Positions 19,521 to 28,797 of a DNA stretch of 64,000 bases are shown in pieces. A program made the position numbers and the translations under genes. This stretch comes from Corynebacterium crudilactis. Its GTDB lineage: Bacteria; Actinomycetota; Actinomycetes; Mycobacteriales; Mycobacteriaceae. Within the stretch, counting starts at the first letter, position 1. Each line of letters starts with the position of its first letter. The notes below the pieces were generated by a model, which worked only from the letters and a program-made list of their open reading frames with translations, ran no database searches and was not told the origin of the DNA. The stretch is taken from the NCBI RefSeq assembly GCF_001643015.1, contig NZ_CP015622.1, positions 633,358-697,357 on the forward strand. The letters are read 5' to 3'.

Positions 19521-20384
19521 ATGACTCTTCGCTGTTCTGATATCAATGTTGAACCCCTTCCCGGCACTGCTAAAACAGGCGCTGGTTTTGTGTTATTGGA
19601 ACATGCTGGCCCCTGGAGCCACGATATTTTAGATGGTGGAACCTTTGATCTTGAGTTGACTGCTGCGTTGAAGAAGCATTTGAAAGCGTCCAACATGGGG
19701 TTGCAGTTGTTGAGGAAGCCGGGGCGGGAGGGACGAAACGTCGAAAAGCATAATCTTTTTCTTGTTTTTTCTGAAGCCTCAATTATTGAGCACTTGGAGC
19801 TCGATGCGCCGGCCGATATTTTGGACCTTGATTTAAGTGGGCCGGGGAAAAATAATGCACAGCGTATGGATGAGCCGATGTTGCTGATTTGCACGCATTC
19901 GAAGCGCGATGTGTGTTGTGCGCTCAAGGGGCGTCCATTGGCGGCGGCCGTGGAACCACAGTTTGGGCCGTTGCATGTGTGGGAGGCTTCGCACACCAAA
20001 GGTCACCGTTTTGCGCCATCGATGCTGCTTATGCCATGGAACTACTCTTATGGCCAGCTTAATGAGGCAGAAACCGTGCAACTTTTTCAAGGCGCGCTGG
20101 CTAATAAACTCTTCTTGCCTGGAAACCGTGGTCGAGGAACCTACGATGCCCGAGGACAAGTAGCAGAAATCGCTGTGGCAGAAGCCTTCGGTGAAGCGGT
20201 CCAACCTGCAAGTTTGCAAGTTCAACTCGAAGAAAACTCTGTTGTAGTCACCCACCCTGAAGGACGATCGTGGAGTGTTGAACTAGATCGCATCGAAGTG
20301 GAAGGCGTGGTGTCATCCTGTGGTGATCAGCCAAAAACCGGAAAGGCGTGGGTAGCTAGGCAGGTTACAGAACTGAGCGGATAA
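19521..20384 (+). CDS. Sucrase/ferredoxin-like family protein (thioredoxin-like 2Fe-2S ferredoxin)
   Basis: 287 residues of the Suc_Fer-like family. The central part has LLICTHSKRDVCCALKGRPL, in which cysteines resemble the [2Fe-2S] ligands of thioredoxin-like ferredoxins, then the diagnostic WEASHTKGHRFAPSMLLMP. The name comes from a historic sucrase link; a cytosolic electron carrier or oxidoreductase is more likely. It ends 8 bp from the convergent crtEb stop without a clear terminator between, so read-through or antisense into the carotenoid operon is possible. A GTCGAAAAGC word is embedded at 19740. Confidence 0.85.
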   Translation: MTLRCSDINVEPLPGTAKTGAGFVLLEHAGPWSHDILDGGTFDLELTAALKKHLKASNMGLQLLRKPGREGRNVEKHNLFLVFSEASIIEHLELDAPADILDLDLSGPGKNNAQRMDEPMLLICTHSKRDVCCALKGRPLAAAVEPQFGPLHVWEASHTKGHRFAPSMLLMPWNYSYGQLNEAETVQLFQGALANKLFLPGNRGRGTYDARGQVAEIAVAEAFGEAVQPASLQVQLEENSVVVTHPEGRSWSVELDRIEVEGVVSSCGDQPKTGKAWVARQVTELSG

Positions 20385-20392
20385 AAGTAGGG

Positions 20393-21256
20393 TTATATCT
20401 GATGAATTGCCATTAGCAGTATCGTTATCACAGCACCAACAAAGTAATTCAGCCAGAGGAAAACCTTCCAGCTGCGATTAGCCTGTTCACAAGTTTCATT
20501 TGTGATATTCCAAAATCGTGCAGCGTTAAACACGTAAGTTAGTATCGCAAGCCCAACGATCCACGCCGGATTTGGCAAGGTAGTGGCTAAAACAGCGGCT
20601 AGTAGATAAAGTACTACCGAAAAACGAATAGCCCCACGAGCACCAATCACAGTGGCAATCGAACTCAGCTCAGCTTCCCGATCAGCATTAACATCTTGCA
20701 CCGCTCCAAGTATCTGGCTGGCCATACCCCACAAGAAAAAAGATCCCAGTGCTATCCACATAGCTGTTGAAAGGTTTGCGCCAGTAATCGTTGCACCAAC
20801 TAATGCTGGTGAAGTGAAGTGGGTCGAGGATGTCAGAGCATCTAGAAAAGGACGTTCCTTAAAACGTAACTTTGGCGCTGAATAAGCAATTACCGCTAGT
20901 GCTGAGATTGTCAGCCATGTAGCCGACATCCATGTGCCAAATATGAAAAGAATAACTAGGAAAGGAACTGTTGAGATAGCAGAAGCCCATAACAGTGTGC
21001 TGTGGGAACTTTTCGGTAGTACAGCTCCCTCGACCCCTCCTTTACGAGGATTACGTATATCAGATTCGTAATCAAAAACATCGTTGATGCCATACATAGC
21101 AATGTTGTAAGGAATGAGAAAAAATATAATGCCTAACCAAAATAGCCAATCGATATCTCCTCCATTGAGTAGGTACGCAAGACCAAAAGGGTAGGCAGTA
21201 TTAACCCAGCTAATGGGACGAGAGGATAATAAAATTAATCTTATTTTTTCAATCAT
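20393..21256 (-). CDS. crtEb: Lycopene elongase / flavuxanthin synthase CrtEb
   Basis: A 287-residue UbiA-type integral membrane prenyltransferase. It adds C5 (dimethylallyl) units to lycopene, giving nonaflavuxanthin and flavuxanthin, precursors of the C50 pigment. The Mg-diphosphate site NDVFDYESDIRNPRKGG is visible near residue 60, and a second Asp motif (DVNADREAE) near residue 185; about eight membrane helices are predicted. It is the last gene of the carotenoid operon, 2 bp after crtYf. Unlike menaquinone UbiA enzymes it acts on a hydrocarbon end group. Confidence 0.94.
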   Translation of the reverse strand: MIEKIRLILLSSRPISWVNTAYPFGLAYLLNGGDIDWLFWLGIIFFLIPYNIAMYGINDVFDYESDIRNPRKGGVEGAVLPKSSHSTLLWASAISTVPFLVILFIFGTWMSATWLTISALAVIAYSAPKLRFKERPFLDALTSSTHFTSPALVGATITGANLSTAMWIALGSFFLWGMASQILGAVQDVNADREAELSSIATVIGARGAIRFSVVLYLLAAVLATTLPNPAWIVGLAILTYVFNAARFWNITNETCEQANRSWKVFLWLNYFVGAVITILLMAIHQI

Positions 21257-21258
21257 GA

Positions 21259-21648
21259 CTACGGTTTTTCCTGCTCGGAGTGTGCTGTGGTCGCATTAGT
21301 TGTGCTTTGAGCAGTCATGTTTGGGGATGAACGGCTCGTACCGCTTTTAAAGCTGCTGAATATATTTCCGGGCAACCATATAGAGGGAATCAGGAGTACG
21401 GCAAAGAGCGGATAGAAAAGATCTTCAAGGGGGATCAAACCGAGCCAGATACCAAGATGCTGGGTATCGCCATAGCCGAAGAAATCGGCCCAGACCATGA
21501 GGTTATCAAATATGATAGTTAAGGTGCATAGTATCAGAGCACTCATAACGGTGATTAGTAAAAGTTTAGGTGTCCCAGACCGAAGCTTTAACAAAAATAG
21601 GATCATTGCGACTGCTAAAAAAGGGATACTCATAAAAACATAAGTCAT
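21259..21648 (-). CDS. crtYf: C50 carotenoid epsilon-cyclase subunit CrtYf
   Basis: 129 residues with three membrane helices and a PLEDLFYPLFAVLL motif, the PxEE/PxED-type active helix of heterodimeric lycopene-type cyclases. With CrtYe it cyclises flavuxanthin to decaprenoxanthin. It overlaps crtYe by 4 bp and is followed after 2 bp by crtEb. The C-terminus is a polar Ser/Thr-rich tail. Confidence 0.93.
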   Translation of the reverse strand: MTYVFMSIPFLAVAMILFLLKLRSGTPKLLLITVMSALILCTLTIIFDNLMVWADFFGYGDTQHLGIWLGLIPLEDLFYPLFAVLLIPSIWLPGNIFSSFKSGTSRSSPNMTAQSTTNATTAHSEQEKP

Positions 21649-22043
21649 GGCTCAACCTCCGGAGTGATAGTTGATTGGGGAGTAGCGCTCTGTGAGGAAC
21701 GAGGAGACTTTTTTTCTGGCTTTTTGGGCAAGGGTACTTTAAGCAATAACGCCACTGCGGAGGTCAGGTTTAGCGTGATATAGCAGAGGAAGAACAGGAA
21801 AAATAGTTCTTCAATTGGCATATGGGGCGCAAGATTAATACCGGACATGAATGCAGAATCTCCGCGGTAGAAAGTGCCAGTAATAATGCCAAAAATATCC
21901 CACAACAGAAATCCACAATATGCAGCGCCTAGCGAGACGATGGCTCGCACTGGATGACGGAAAAATGCAAGTTTCCAGCGGTGATCGCAAATTGCCATAC
22001 AGCCGATGAGAACGAGTACCGAACCTAGATAAATAAAGGACAT
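21645..22043 (-). CDS. crtYe: C50 carotenoid epsilon-cyclase subunit CrtYe
   Basis: About 132 residues with three membrane helices and the PIEELFFLFFLCYI helix matching the active motif of heterodimeric carotenoid cyclases. It acts with CrtYf on both ends of flavuxanthin. I take ATG 22043 (MSFIYLGSVLVLIG) as start because the longer frame begins with TTG at 22082 without a ribosome site; AGGA lies 13 bases before 22043, which is long, so the start remains somewhat uncertain. It lies between crtI and crtYf, with a Pro/Ser/Lys-rich tail. Confidence 0.92.
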   Translation of the reverse strand: MSFIYLGSVLVLIGCMAICDHRWKLAFFRHPVRAIVSLGAAYCGFLLWDIFGIITGTFYRGDSAFMSGINLAPHMPIEELFFLFFLCYITLNLTSAVALLLKVPLPKKPEKKSPRSSQSATPQSTITPEVEP

Positions 22044-22097
22044 GAAAATATCGCTATCCTGCTTACTCTTTTGAAATATCAATGATTGGGATCAGAA

Positions 22098-23744
22098 TTA
22101 ATGATCGTATGAGGTTCTTTGAGAGGGCTTGGTCTTGTATGGCAAGGGCTCAGGCAGCGGTCCTGCAGTGGTATCTGCATGTAAACGTTTAATAATATTC
22201 TCGGCAGAAATTAAACACATGGGTATTCCTACGCCTGGGACGGTGGTAGCGCCAGCGTAAAAAAGGTTGTTTACCTTGCGTGAGCTATTACGTCCTCTTA
22301 AGAAGGCAGACTGCATGAGAGTGTGTGCTGGACCAAGCGCGCTTCCTACCCATGAATGGTAGCGGCGTTCAAAATCAGCAGGGCCAATTGTGCGTTTAAC
22401 TACGATTCGGTCAGCCAGGTCAGCAATGCCAGCTTGCTTAGCGATTTGGTTGATAGCATATGACGCGATTGTTTCCACTGGCGATGAAGCCGCCTGCAGA
22501 TAAGCATCACCGTGGCCTATGCTGCTGGAAGCCTTGGTTGGAATCAAAATGAAAAGATTCTCAAATCCAGCAGGTGCAACACCATCTTCCGAAGTGGAAG
22601 GCTTAGAGACATAAATGGAATTTGACGCATTGTTGGGACGGGTAGATTGAGGACCATCGAAGACAACAGCAAAATCATCTGTCCAGTCCTCGCTGAAGAA
22701 AAGATTATGGTGATCGAGCTGGGGTAAGTCACCTCTCACACCCAGCAGGATTAATACAGCTCCGATTCCAGGATTACGATTAGACCAGTATCGTTCGGGA
22801 TAGGTCCGAAGTTTCCGGGGCAGTAGATTATTTTCTGTATGGTGTAAATCGCCTGCTGAAACCACAAGATCTGCATCTAGATTGTCTACTTGGCCATTGT
22901 GCAGCATGCTGACACCGGTGGCGGTAGTGCTGCCATGGACCGCGGCAGTGTTGATGGAAGTGACCTCAGTATCAAACTGAAACTTGACCCCGTTTTCCAG
23001 CGCCAGCCGATGCAATGCATTGACCACTGCGGTGAACCCACCTACAGGGTATTTAACTCCCTGCACCAAATCGGTATGGCTCATTAAGTGATACATCGAT
23101 GGGGTAGTAGTAGGACGCGAAGAAAGAAATACTGCCGGATAGGTAAGGATTTGACGCAATACCAGACTGGTGAACTGACTATTGACGTAAGTTTCTAAAG
23201 AACGGGTCAGTAAGGAAACTAGCCGGCCAGCACGGGTGAGCACGTCATAATGCAGAAAAGGGCCTAGACTGGAGAAATTATTATAGAGAAATCTATCAAT
23301 TGCGATGTTATAAGCATCGGCAGCACCGTCAAGATAATCTGATAGTTTTGCGCCCGCACCGGATTCGATGGATTCGAATAAAGCGATTGCTTTGTCACGT
23401 CCGGTGGATACATCCACAGGGTTTAGATCACCGGAAAAAACTCGGTAGCCAGGGGTTAAATCTACCAAATCGAAATAATCGGAGGTGCGGGCATCAAAGA
23501 GAGCAAAGAAGTGGTCAAAGGCCTCAGGCATGAGATACCAGGATGGGCCGGTATCCCACCGGAAACCGGCAAAACCTGCTATTTCGAGTGACCCGGCCCG
23601 ACCACCGACATCACTGTTTTTTTCCAGCACAGTTACTTGCCAACCATCGCGAGCTAATAGCGCAGAGGTGGCTAGACCGGCAACACCTGCGCCGATGACT
23701 ACTGCTGTACCTGGGGAATGTTGAGTTTTACTTTGCGCTGTCAT
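22098..23744 (-). CDS. crtI: Phytoene desaturase CrtI
   Basis: Desaturates phytoene in four steps to lycopene using FAD at the membrane. The 548-residue protein starts with the dinucleotide-binding VVIGAGVAGLATSALLA and the DVGGRAG follow-up motif, and ends with the bacterial phytoene dehydrogenase signature NLFYAGATTVPGVGIPMCL. Start ATG 23744 overlaps the end of crtB by 4 bp. It shows no damage. Confidence 0.95.
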   Translation of the reverse strand: MTAQSKTQHSPGTAVVIGAGVAGLATSALLARDGWQVTVLEKNSDVGGRAGSLEIAGFAGFRWDTGPSWYLMPEAFDHFFALFDARTSDYFDLVDLTPGYRVFSGDLNPVDVSTGRDKAIALFESIESGAGAKLSDYLDGAADAYNIAIDRFLYNNFSSLGPFLHYDVLTRAGRLVSLLTRSLETYVNSQFTSLVLRQILTYPAVFLSSRPTTTPSMYHLMSHTDLVQGVKYPVGGFTAVVNALHRLALENGVKFQFDTEVTSINTAAVHGSTTATGVSMLHNGQVDNLDADLVVSAGDLHHTENNLLPRKLRTYPERYWSNRNPGIGAVLILLGVRGDLPQLDHHNLFFSEDWTDDFAVVFDGPQSTRPNNASNSIYVSKPSTSEDGVAPAGFENLFILIPTKASSSIGHGDAYLQAASSPVETIASYAINQIAKQAGIADLADRIVVKRTIGPADFERRYHSWVGSALGPAHTLMQSAFLRGRNSSRKVNNLFYAGATTVPGVGIPMCLISAENIIKRLHADTTAGPLPEPLPYKTKPSQRTSYDH

Positions 23745-24658
23745 CGAGATTTCTTTCTGTAGATACTCAAAGATAAGCCCTTCATTGTGGCGCTGGTGAG
23801 TATGCAGAGTTTGGTCTGCAGTGGAACTCTGATTCGTTTGTGCAACAGATCGGAGGCTGGTGTGACCTGAATGCGGTCGGTGAGTTTTTGAAAGAGCAAA
23901 GAAGCAGAGATTACTCCGATTCGAGCCTGTAGTGGTATCTCGGGAAATGCAGCATGTGCAGTTCCTAGATCTTGACGAATATCAGCGATGAGATAGTTTT
24001 TTTGTTCTTCGGTGAAAGTTCCCGGGGTGGTGTCAGGGAAATAAAAACGGCCCAAATTTTGCTGATCTTCTGCTAGATCACGGAGGAAGTTGATTTTCTG
24101 GAATGCTGCTCCCAATGCGCGTGCTCCGTTTTGCATAAGCTCTAGCCGTTCGGCGCTAATCGCCCTACCTTGATTGAAAACGCTTAGGCATAGCAGACCT
24201 ATGACCTCGGAGGATCCGTAGACATACGTTGCGAAGCTATCTGAATCGTGCGTGTCAGCTATGAGGTCCTTGCGCATTGATGCAAAGAAGGCCACTATAT
24301 GTTCCTGATCGAAGTCACAGCGCCGGGCGGTCTCACCATAGGCTTGCAAAATGAGATCTGTGTTGAAGCGTTGTTGTGGTGCTGTGAGAACGGCAACTTC
24401 ATAAGTATCAAGGATTTCTTCAATTTTGGCAGTGGAATAACCAGCGGCATATGCAGTTCCATCGACAATCTCATCGGCGATACGAACCACCGCATAGAGA
24501 TTGCGTATGTCTTTTCGTATGTGCGGTGATAGTAACCACGTAGACATACTGAAGCTTGTGGAGTATTTTTCAATCACTTTGTGTGAAGCCTTGAACGCTA
24601 CCCGGTTGTAAAGTTGCAATGCGCGACTAAGAAAAATAGGTGAACGTTGGTGTGTCAT
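23741..24658 (-). CDS. crtB: Phytoene synthase CrtB
   Basis: Head-to-head condensation of two GGPP to phytoene. The 305-residue protein has both Asp-rich motifs: VRIADEIVDG near residue 65 and INFLRDLAEDQQNLGRFYFP near residue 200. I start at ATG 24658, which overlaps the mmpL stop codon (ATGA); the frame continues to 24706 inside mmpL but lacks support. It is part of crtE-mmpL-crtB-crtI-crtYe-crtYf-crtEb with 4-bp overlaps on both sides, so expression is translationally coupled. Confidence 0.95.
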   Translation of the reverse strand: MTHQRSPIFLSRALQLYNRVAFKASHKVIEKYSTSFSMSTWLLSPHIRKDIRNLYAVVRIADEIVDGTAYAAGYSTAKIEEILDTYEVAVLTAPQQRFNTDLILQAYGETARRCDFDQEHIVAFFASMRKDLIADTHDSDSFATYVYGSSEVIGLLCLSVFNQGRAISAERLELMQNGARALGAAFQKINFLRDLAEDQQNLGRFYFPDTTPGTFTEEQKNYLIADIRQDLGTAHAAFPEIPLQARIGVISASLLFQKLTDRIQVTPASDLLHKRIRVPLQTKLCILTSATMKGLSLSIYRKKSR

Positions 24659-26847
24659 AGCTCTAGCTGCTTCTGGTCTTTCTGCGTGGTCAGCTTCGAA
24701 GGCCACCAGATTTTTGGTCCGATGTCATAAAACAGCGCAGGTACTAAGAAGGCACGCACGAGCAAGGTATCAATAAGCACCCCGAAGGCGACGATAAAGG
24801 CAATTTGCGCTAGGAATAGAATTGGGATCACATAGAGTGCTGCGAAAGTTGCAGCGAGAACTACCCCAGCTGAGGTGATTACTCCACCTGTGACTGTCAA
24901 ACCTCGAAGGATTCCCTGTCTTGTGCCGTGTGCTTTTGTTTCTTCACGGATTCGCGTGACTAAGAAAATGTTGTAGTCGATGCCCAAGGCCACCAAGAAT
25001 ACAAATCCATATAGAGGAACGGCGGGGTCTGCTCCGGGGAAGTTGAATACATGATTGAATAGCAAAGCAGCCACACCCAAAGCTGTAGCAAAAGACACCA
25101 CAGTGGTGATGATCAGCAAAATTGGGGCGACAATGGAACGTAACAACAGTATGAGAATAACCAAAATCACCAGCAATACGATTGGGATGATCAGGTTACG
25201 GTCATGAAGAGAAGCATCGTTAGTATCTACGGAAGTGGCAGTGACACCGCCTACTAGTGCTGTTATATTTTCATCTGCTAATGCTTGACGGACTCTACGA
25301 ATAGCATTTTGAGCTTCTTCGGAATCTGGTGCTTCAATTAGCGTTGCTTGTAATAGGACTTGTCCATCTACAACTATGGGGTTTGGTGCAGTGCCAGAAC
25401 TCAATGGCATGATGCCATCAGCAGTAATTGGAGCTGAGCCAGACGGAGAGTCAGCACTGGATACAGTAACACCATCAAAATCGTCATTGTTGAGCACTAC
25501 ATCAGCAACCCGTGGTGCCTCTGTTTCATCAACGATGATATAAGCAGGGCTTCCGGAGCCGCCGGGGAAGTGTTCGCCTAAAGCTTGTTGGCCATCACGT
25601 GCTTCGGAGGCGCCTAGAATTAGGTCGGATTGGGAGACACCATCAGCATTCATCGTGGGGACAAAAGCCACACCCATTAGCAGCACGATAAGTGTGGATA
25701 TCCAAATGGCACGAGGATGGTGCTTAACAAGGCGAGCTACTTTTGACCAGATTCCAGTGGCAGGGATGCCATTTTCAGCACGGACTACTTCAGGTTCATA
25801 TTTTGGTCGCTTGGGCCAAAAGGCTACCCGACCGAATACAAACAACAGTGCTGGTAGGAGGGTAAGAGCAGAAAGCATAGCAAAGATGATGCCCACTGAA
25901 GCTACCGGGCCCAGGGTGGAGTTAGATTTCAAATCACTAAACAGTAGGCAGAGGAGACCGGCAATAACAGTGCTGCCCGAGGCAAGGATTGGTTCCACAG
26001 ATGCCCGGATGGCTTTACCTGTGGCTAGTGCTTTGTCTTGGTGTACGCGAAGCTCTTCGCGGAAACGTGCAACGTATAGCAGTGAATAGTCGGTGGCAGC
26101 ACCAATAACTAGGATGAACAAAATGCCTTGAGTCTGACCCGAAAGCAGCAGGATGTCCCACTTAGCTAGCCACCACACCACCAATAGAGCTACAGTCAGC
26201 GCAAACAAACTGGTGGCAAGCACGGCGATGGGCAGAATGAAGGAGCGATAGACGATGACAAGAATGACAAGGACGGCAGCCAAGGCGACTGCTAGGAGTA
26301 GCCCATCAATACCCGCGAAAGCTGCGCTGAGATCAGCGGTAAACCCAGCCGGTCCGGTCACATAGGTGCTCACATAGTCCGGCGTTTGCTGGGTCAAGGT
26401 CTCAGAGAGCTTCTCGACGCTTTCCGTCAGCTCCGCTGATGGATTGAGGGGGACAAACACTTGGACAGCTCTGCCGTCCTCGGATGGAATAGCAGGGGAG
26501 ACTTCATCGGAAACTATGTCTAATTCTGAAAGCCCAGCAACAACTTCATTGAGTTGTGTGATGTCTTGCTGTGTTAAGGGTTCATCGCTGACCATTACGA
26601 CAATGGCTGGGATGGATTCAGAATCAGTAAAATCTCCCAACTGTTCCTGTACTTGAGTGGCATCGGCAGATTCTGGCAGATATGTGGTCTGGCTGTTGGA
26701 GGAGACCTCACTAACCTTGCCAAAATAAGGACCGCCGACTCCAGCTCCTACAAGCCAAACTAAAATTAGCAAGGCGGGCAGAAAGATTCTCATCAAGCGA
26801 GGAGGACCAGATTTCTTCTTGTTCTCTGTTGTGATGCTAGTAGACAT
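24655..26847 (-). CDS. MmpL/RND-type membrane exporter inside the carotenoid operon
   Basis: 730 residues with the MmpL layout: a membrane helix, an outer domain (about 45-190), five to six helices including LLSGQTQGILFILVIGAATDYSLL, a second outer domain (about 400-520) and another helix bundle with YGFVFLVALGIDYNIFL, where the Asp-Tyr pairs carry the proton relay. Start ATG 26847 has GGAAG eight bases upstream; GTG 26856 would abut that site and is rejected. It lies between crtE and crtB and is coupled to crtB, so transport or membrane placement of carotenoid or isoprenoid products is a fair but unproven guess. Confidence 0.92.
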   Translation of the reverse strand: MSTSITTENKKKSGPPRLMRIFLPALLILVWLVGAGVGGPYFGKVSEVSSNSQTTYLPESADATQVQEQLGDFTDSESIPAIVVMVSDEPLTQQDITQLNEVVAGLSELDIVSDEVSPAIPSEDGRAVQVFVPLNPSAELTESVEKLSETLTQQTPDYVSTYVTGPAGFTADLSAAFAGIDGLLLAVALAAVLVILVIVYRSFILPIAVLATSLFALTVALLVVWWLAKWDILLLSGQTQGILFILVIGAATDYSLLYVARFREELRVHQDKALATGKAIRASVEPILASGSTVIAGLLCLLFSDLKSNSTLGPVASVGIIFAMLSALTLLPALLFVFGRVAFWPKRPKYEPEVVRAENGIPATGIWSKVARLVKHHPRAIWISTLIVLLMGVAFVPTMNADGVSQSDLILGASEARDGQQALGEHFPGGSGSPAYIIVDETEAPRVADVVLNNDDFDGVTVSSADSPSGSAPITADGIMPLSSGTAPNPIVVDGQVLLQATLIEAPDSEEAQNAIRRVRQALADENITALVGGVTATSVDTNDASLHDRNLIIPIVLLVILVILILLLRSIVAPILLIITTVVSFATALGVAALLFNHVFNFPGADPAVPLYGFVFLVALGIDYNIFLVTRIREETKAHGTRQGILRGLTVTGGVITSAGVVLAATFAALYVIPILFLAQIAFIVAFGVLIDTLLVRAFLVPALFYDIGPKIWWPSKLTTQKDQKQLEL

Positions 26848-26882
26848 CAAATTCACTTCCGTTAAAGGCGTAAAGGTTAGTT

Positions 26883-28001
26883 CTAAGATTTGCGGCTGGC
26901 TAGTTGCTCAACTTGTTTAAGTAATAAATTTTGAGCCTTGGGATCTACCTGGCTGCTTAGTGTTTTGATCATCGAACGGCAGATATTTAAGTGGTTGGAG
27001 ATGGCATTCAAGGAGTGATTCTTTGCTCCACACTGTATGAGAAGATGTTGAATTCGCTCTGCCTGAGAGGTGCTCAGATCTGCGGAGCCGAAGTTGTCTT
27101 GAATATCAGTCCATTTAGCAGTATCTCGAGCGAAGGCGATAATTGTAGTTTCTTTTCCTTCTCGAAGGTCAGAAAAGGCATCTTTGCCGTGTTCGGCTGC
27201 GTCACCAAAAGTAGATAAGTAATCGTCCTGCAATTGATAAGCGATGCCCAAGTTTGTGCCTATCTCACCTATCTTTGTTTCAATCTCCTGAGGTAGTTCC
27301 GCGAGAATTGCCGCTGCTCTCATTGGAAGTTCAAAAGTGTATGTGGCTGTTTTTAGCCGACTCATTTCTAGAGCAATGTCCATATTGGGGCTGATGGCTT
27401 TGCTGCTTAATCCCACATCAAGAAACTCACCCACAATAGTGTCATTTATCGTGTGGTTGAGTAAATCTAAAAGTCGAACCCGTTGGTGATGTGGAAGGTC
27501 AAGGCGCGCGAAGATTTGATGGGTGGCAGCAAGAAAAAGATTTCCCATAAGCAGTCCATTAGATTGTGCCCAATCTAGATGCTCTGGATCGCGCTGGATT
27601 TGTGCAAAACTTTCAGGTGTGCGATGCATGAGAATCTGCCCAATAAAATTAAGTTTGCCTCGGCGATAGAGGTCTCCGTCAATAACATCGTCATGAACCA
27701 AAAGGGAAAAATGCAGTAGTTCTAGAGCTACTGCTACCTGTAAAACGGTGTTGAGATTGACCTCAATGTCATCGTCTACAAGCGTGTTGTATAGCCCCAG
27801 TAGCATCCGAGGACGGATTAACTTGCCACCTCGCAAAGCTTGGAAAGCAGCATCTAGGCAGGTACGGAACTCTGGTTGATATGTGCTGCACTGTTGAGAT
27901 AGCGAAGCGCAGATGCGGTTTAGTTCCCGATAAATCTCATCATTGAAATCAAGATCAGGATGAGTTGAATGTTCTGTGGTGATTGTCATGCCATTGTCCA
28001 T
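26883..28001 (-). CDS. crtE: Geranylgeranyl diphosphate synthase CrtE
   Basis: Supplies GGPP (C20) for phytoene. 372 residues of the trans-prenyltransferase fold with the first Asp-rich motif VHDDVIDGDLYRRG and the second LQDDYLSTFGD; the third Asp of the second motif is Ser here, a variation common in actinobacterial enzymes. ATG 28001 is given as start, but the in-frame ATG at 27989 is equally possible, and neither has a ribosome site, which fits a leaderless transcript. It is first in the carotenoid operon, divergent from crtR, which in C. glutamicum represses it and is released by isoprenoid diphosphates. Confidence 0.94.
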   Translation of the reverse strand: MDNGMTITTEHSTHPDLDFNDEIYRELNRICASLSQQCSTYQPEFRTCLDAAFQALRGGKLIRPRMLLGLYNTLVDDDIEVNLNTVLQVAVALELLHFSLLVHDDVIDGDLYRRGKLNFIGQILMHRTPESFAQIQRDPEHLDWAQSNGLLMGNLFLAATHQIFARLDLPHHQRVRLLDLLNHTINDTIVGEFLDVGLSSKAISPNMDIALEMSRLKTATYTFELPMRAAAILAELPQEIETKIGEIGTNLGIAYQLQDDYLSTFGDAAEHGKDAFSDLREGKETTIIAFARDTAKWTDIQDNFGSADLSTSQAERIQHLLIQCGAKNHSLNAISNHLNICRSMIKTLSSQVDPKAQNLLLKQVEQLASRKS

Positions 28002-28183
28002 TCGAATATCACACGGCCAGTTGTGTCACAAAAATTCCCGATCGTTGTATATGGCGCTTTATTTTAATGAAGTACGGAAAGTGTGAAATCGGGTTCAGAA
28101 AAATAATGTGCCTACAAGAAATTTATAGTATCCCATGAGTTAATATTTTTAAAAATAAACTTTATCTGACTTTGTAAAAGAAT
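28002..28183. promoter_or_regulatory. crtE-crtR divergent promoter/operator region
   Basis: 182 bp, markedly AT-rich. On the minus strand GATATT just before the first crtE ATG could be a -10 box. On the plus strand TATGAT (28183) and TATACT (28192) overlap the crtR start. An imperfect dyad with ACAC/GTGT arms (28011-28026) is a candidate CrtR operator near crtE. Which element CrtR binds cannot be fixed from sequence alone. Confidence 0.5.
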
Positions 28184-28780
28184 ATGATTAATATACTGAA
28201 TATGCAGGAACCAGATAAAATCCATGCGACAGAATCTACACTTCGTAATATTTATGACGTGAAAACTAGTGATCCCAGAAGTGAATTAGTTGATCGTTCT
28301 GGCATGTCGGAAGAAGACATTGCACAAATTGGGCGGCTAATGAAATCACTGGCGGGTCTTCGCGATGTGGAGCGTGGTATTGGTGAAGCATCGGCACGTT
28401 ATATGGAGCTAAGTACCGTTGATATGCGAGCCTTGCACTATTTAATTGTGGCGGGCAATGCGGGCGAAGTGGTGACTCCGGGAATGCTTGGAGCTCACCT
28501 TAAGCTTTCCCCGGCATCTGTAACAAAGACGCTTAATAGGCTAGAAAAAGGTGGACATATTGTTCGTAATGTGCACCCCGTCGACCGCAGGGCTTTCGCC
28601 CTCACGGTGACTGATGCCACCCGTGGAGAGGCGATGCGGACGCTTGGTAAGCATCAGGCGCGTCGTTTTGATGCTGCTAAACGATTGACTCCACAAGAGC
28701 GTGAGGTGGTTATCCGATTCCTTCAGGACATGGCCCAGGAGTTATCCCTTAATAATGCACCATGGCTCAACGGGGAATAG
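28184..28780 (+). CDS. crtR: MarR-family repressor of carotenoid synthesis CrtR
   Basis: A winged-helix MarR protein of 198 residues from ATG 28184, or 192 from ATG 28202 (MQEPDKIHATES). The DNA-binding part reads TPGMLGAHLKLSPASVTKTLNRLEKGGHIVRNVHPVDRRAFALTVTD, with the wing Asp-Arg-Arg conserved. It is divergent from crtE, and in C. glutamicum this regulator represses the crt operon and its own gene, GGPP and related diphosphates being inducers. No ribosome site precedes either ATG, and -10-like boxes overlap them, so a leaderless message is likely. The gene converges on the lipocalin gene with 17 bp between stops. Confidence 0.92.
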   Translation: MINILNMQEPDKIHATESTLRNIYDVKTSDPRSELVDRSGMSEEDIAQIGRLMKSLAGLRDVERGIGEASARYMELSTVDMRALHYLIVAGNAGEVVTPGMLGAHLKLSPASVTKTLNRLEKGGHIVRNVHPVDRRAFALTVTDATRGEAMRTLGKHQARRFDAAKRLTPQEREVVIRFLQDMAQELSLNNAPWLNGE

Positions 28781-28797
28781 ATGACCATCTACGTTAA

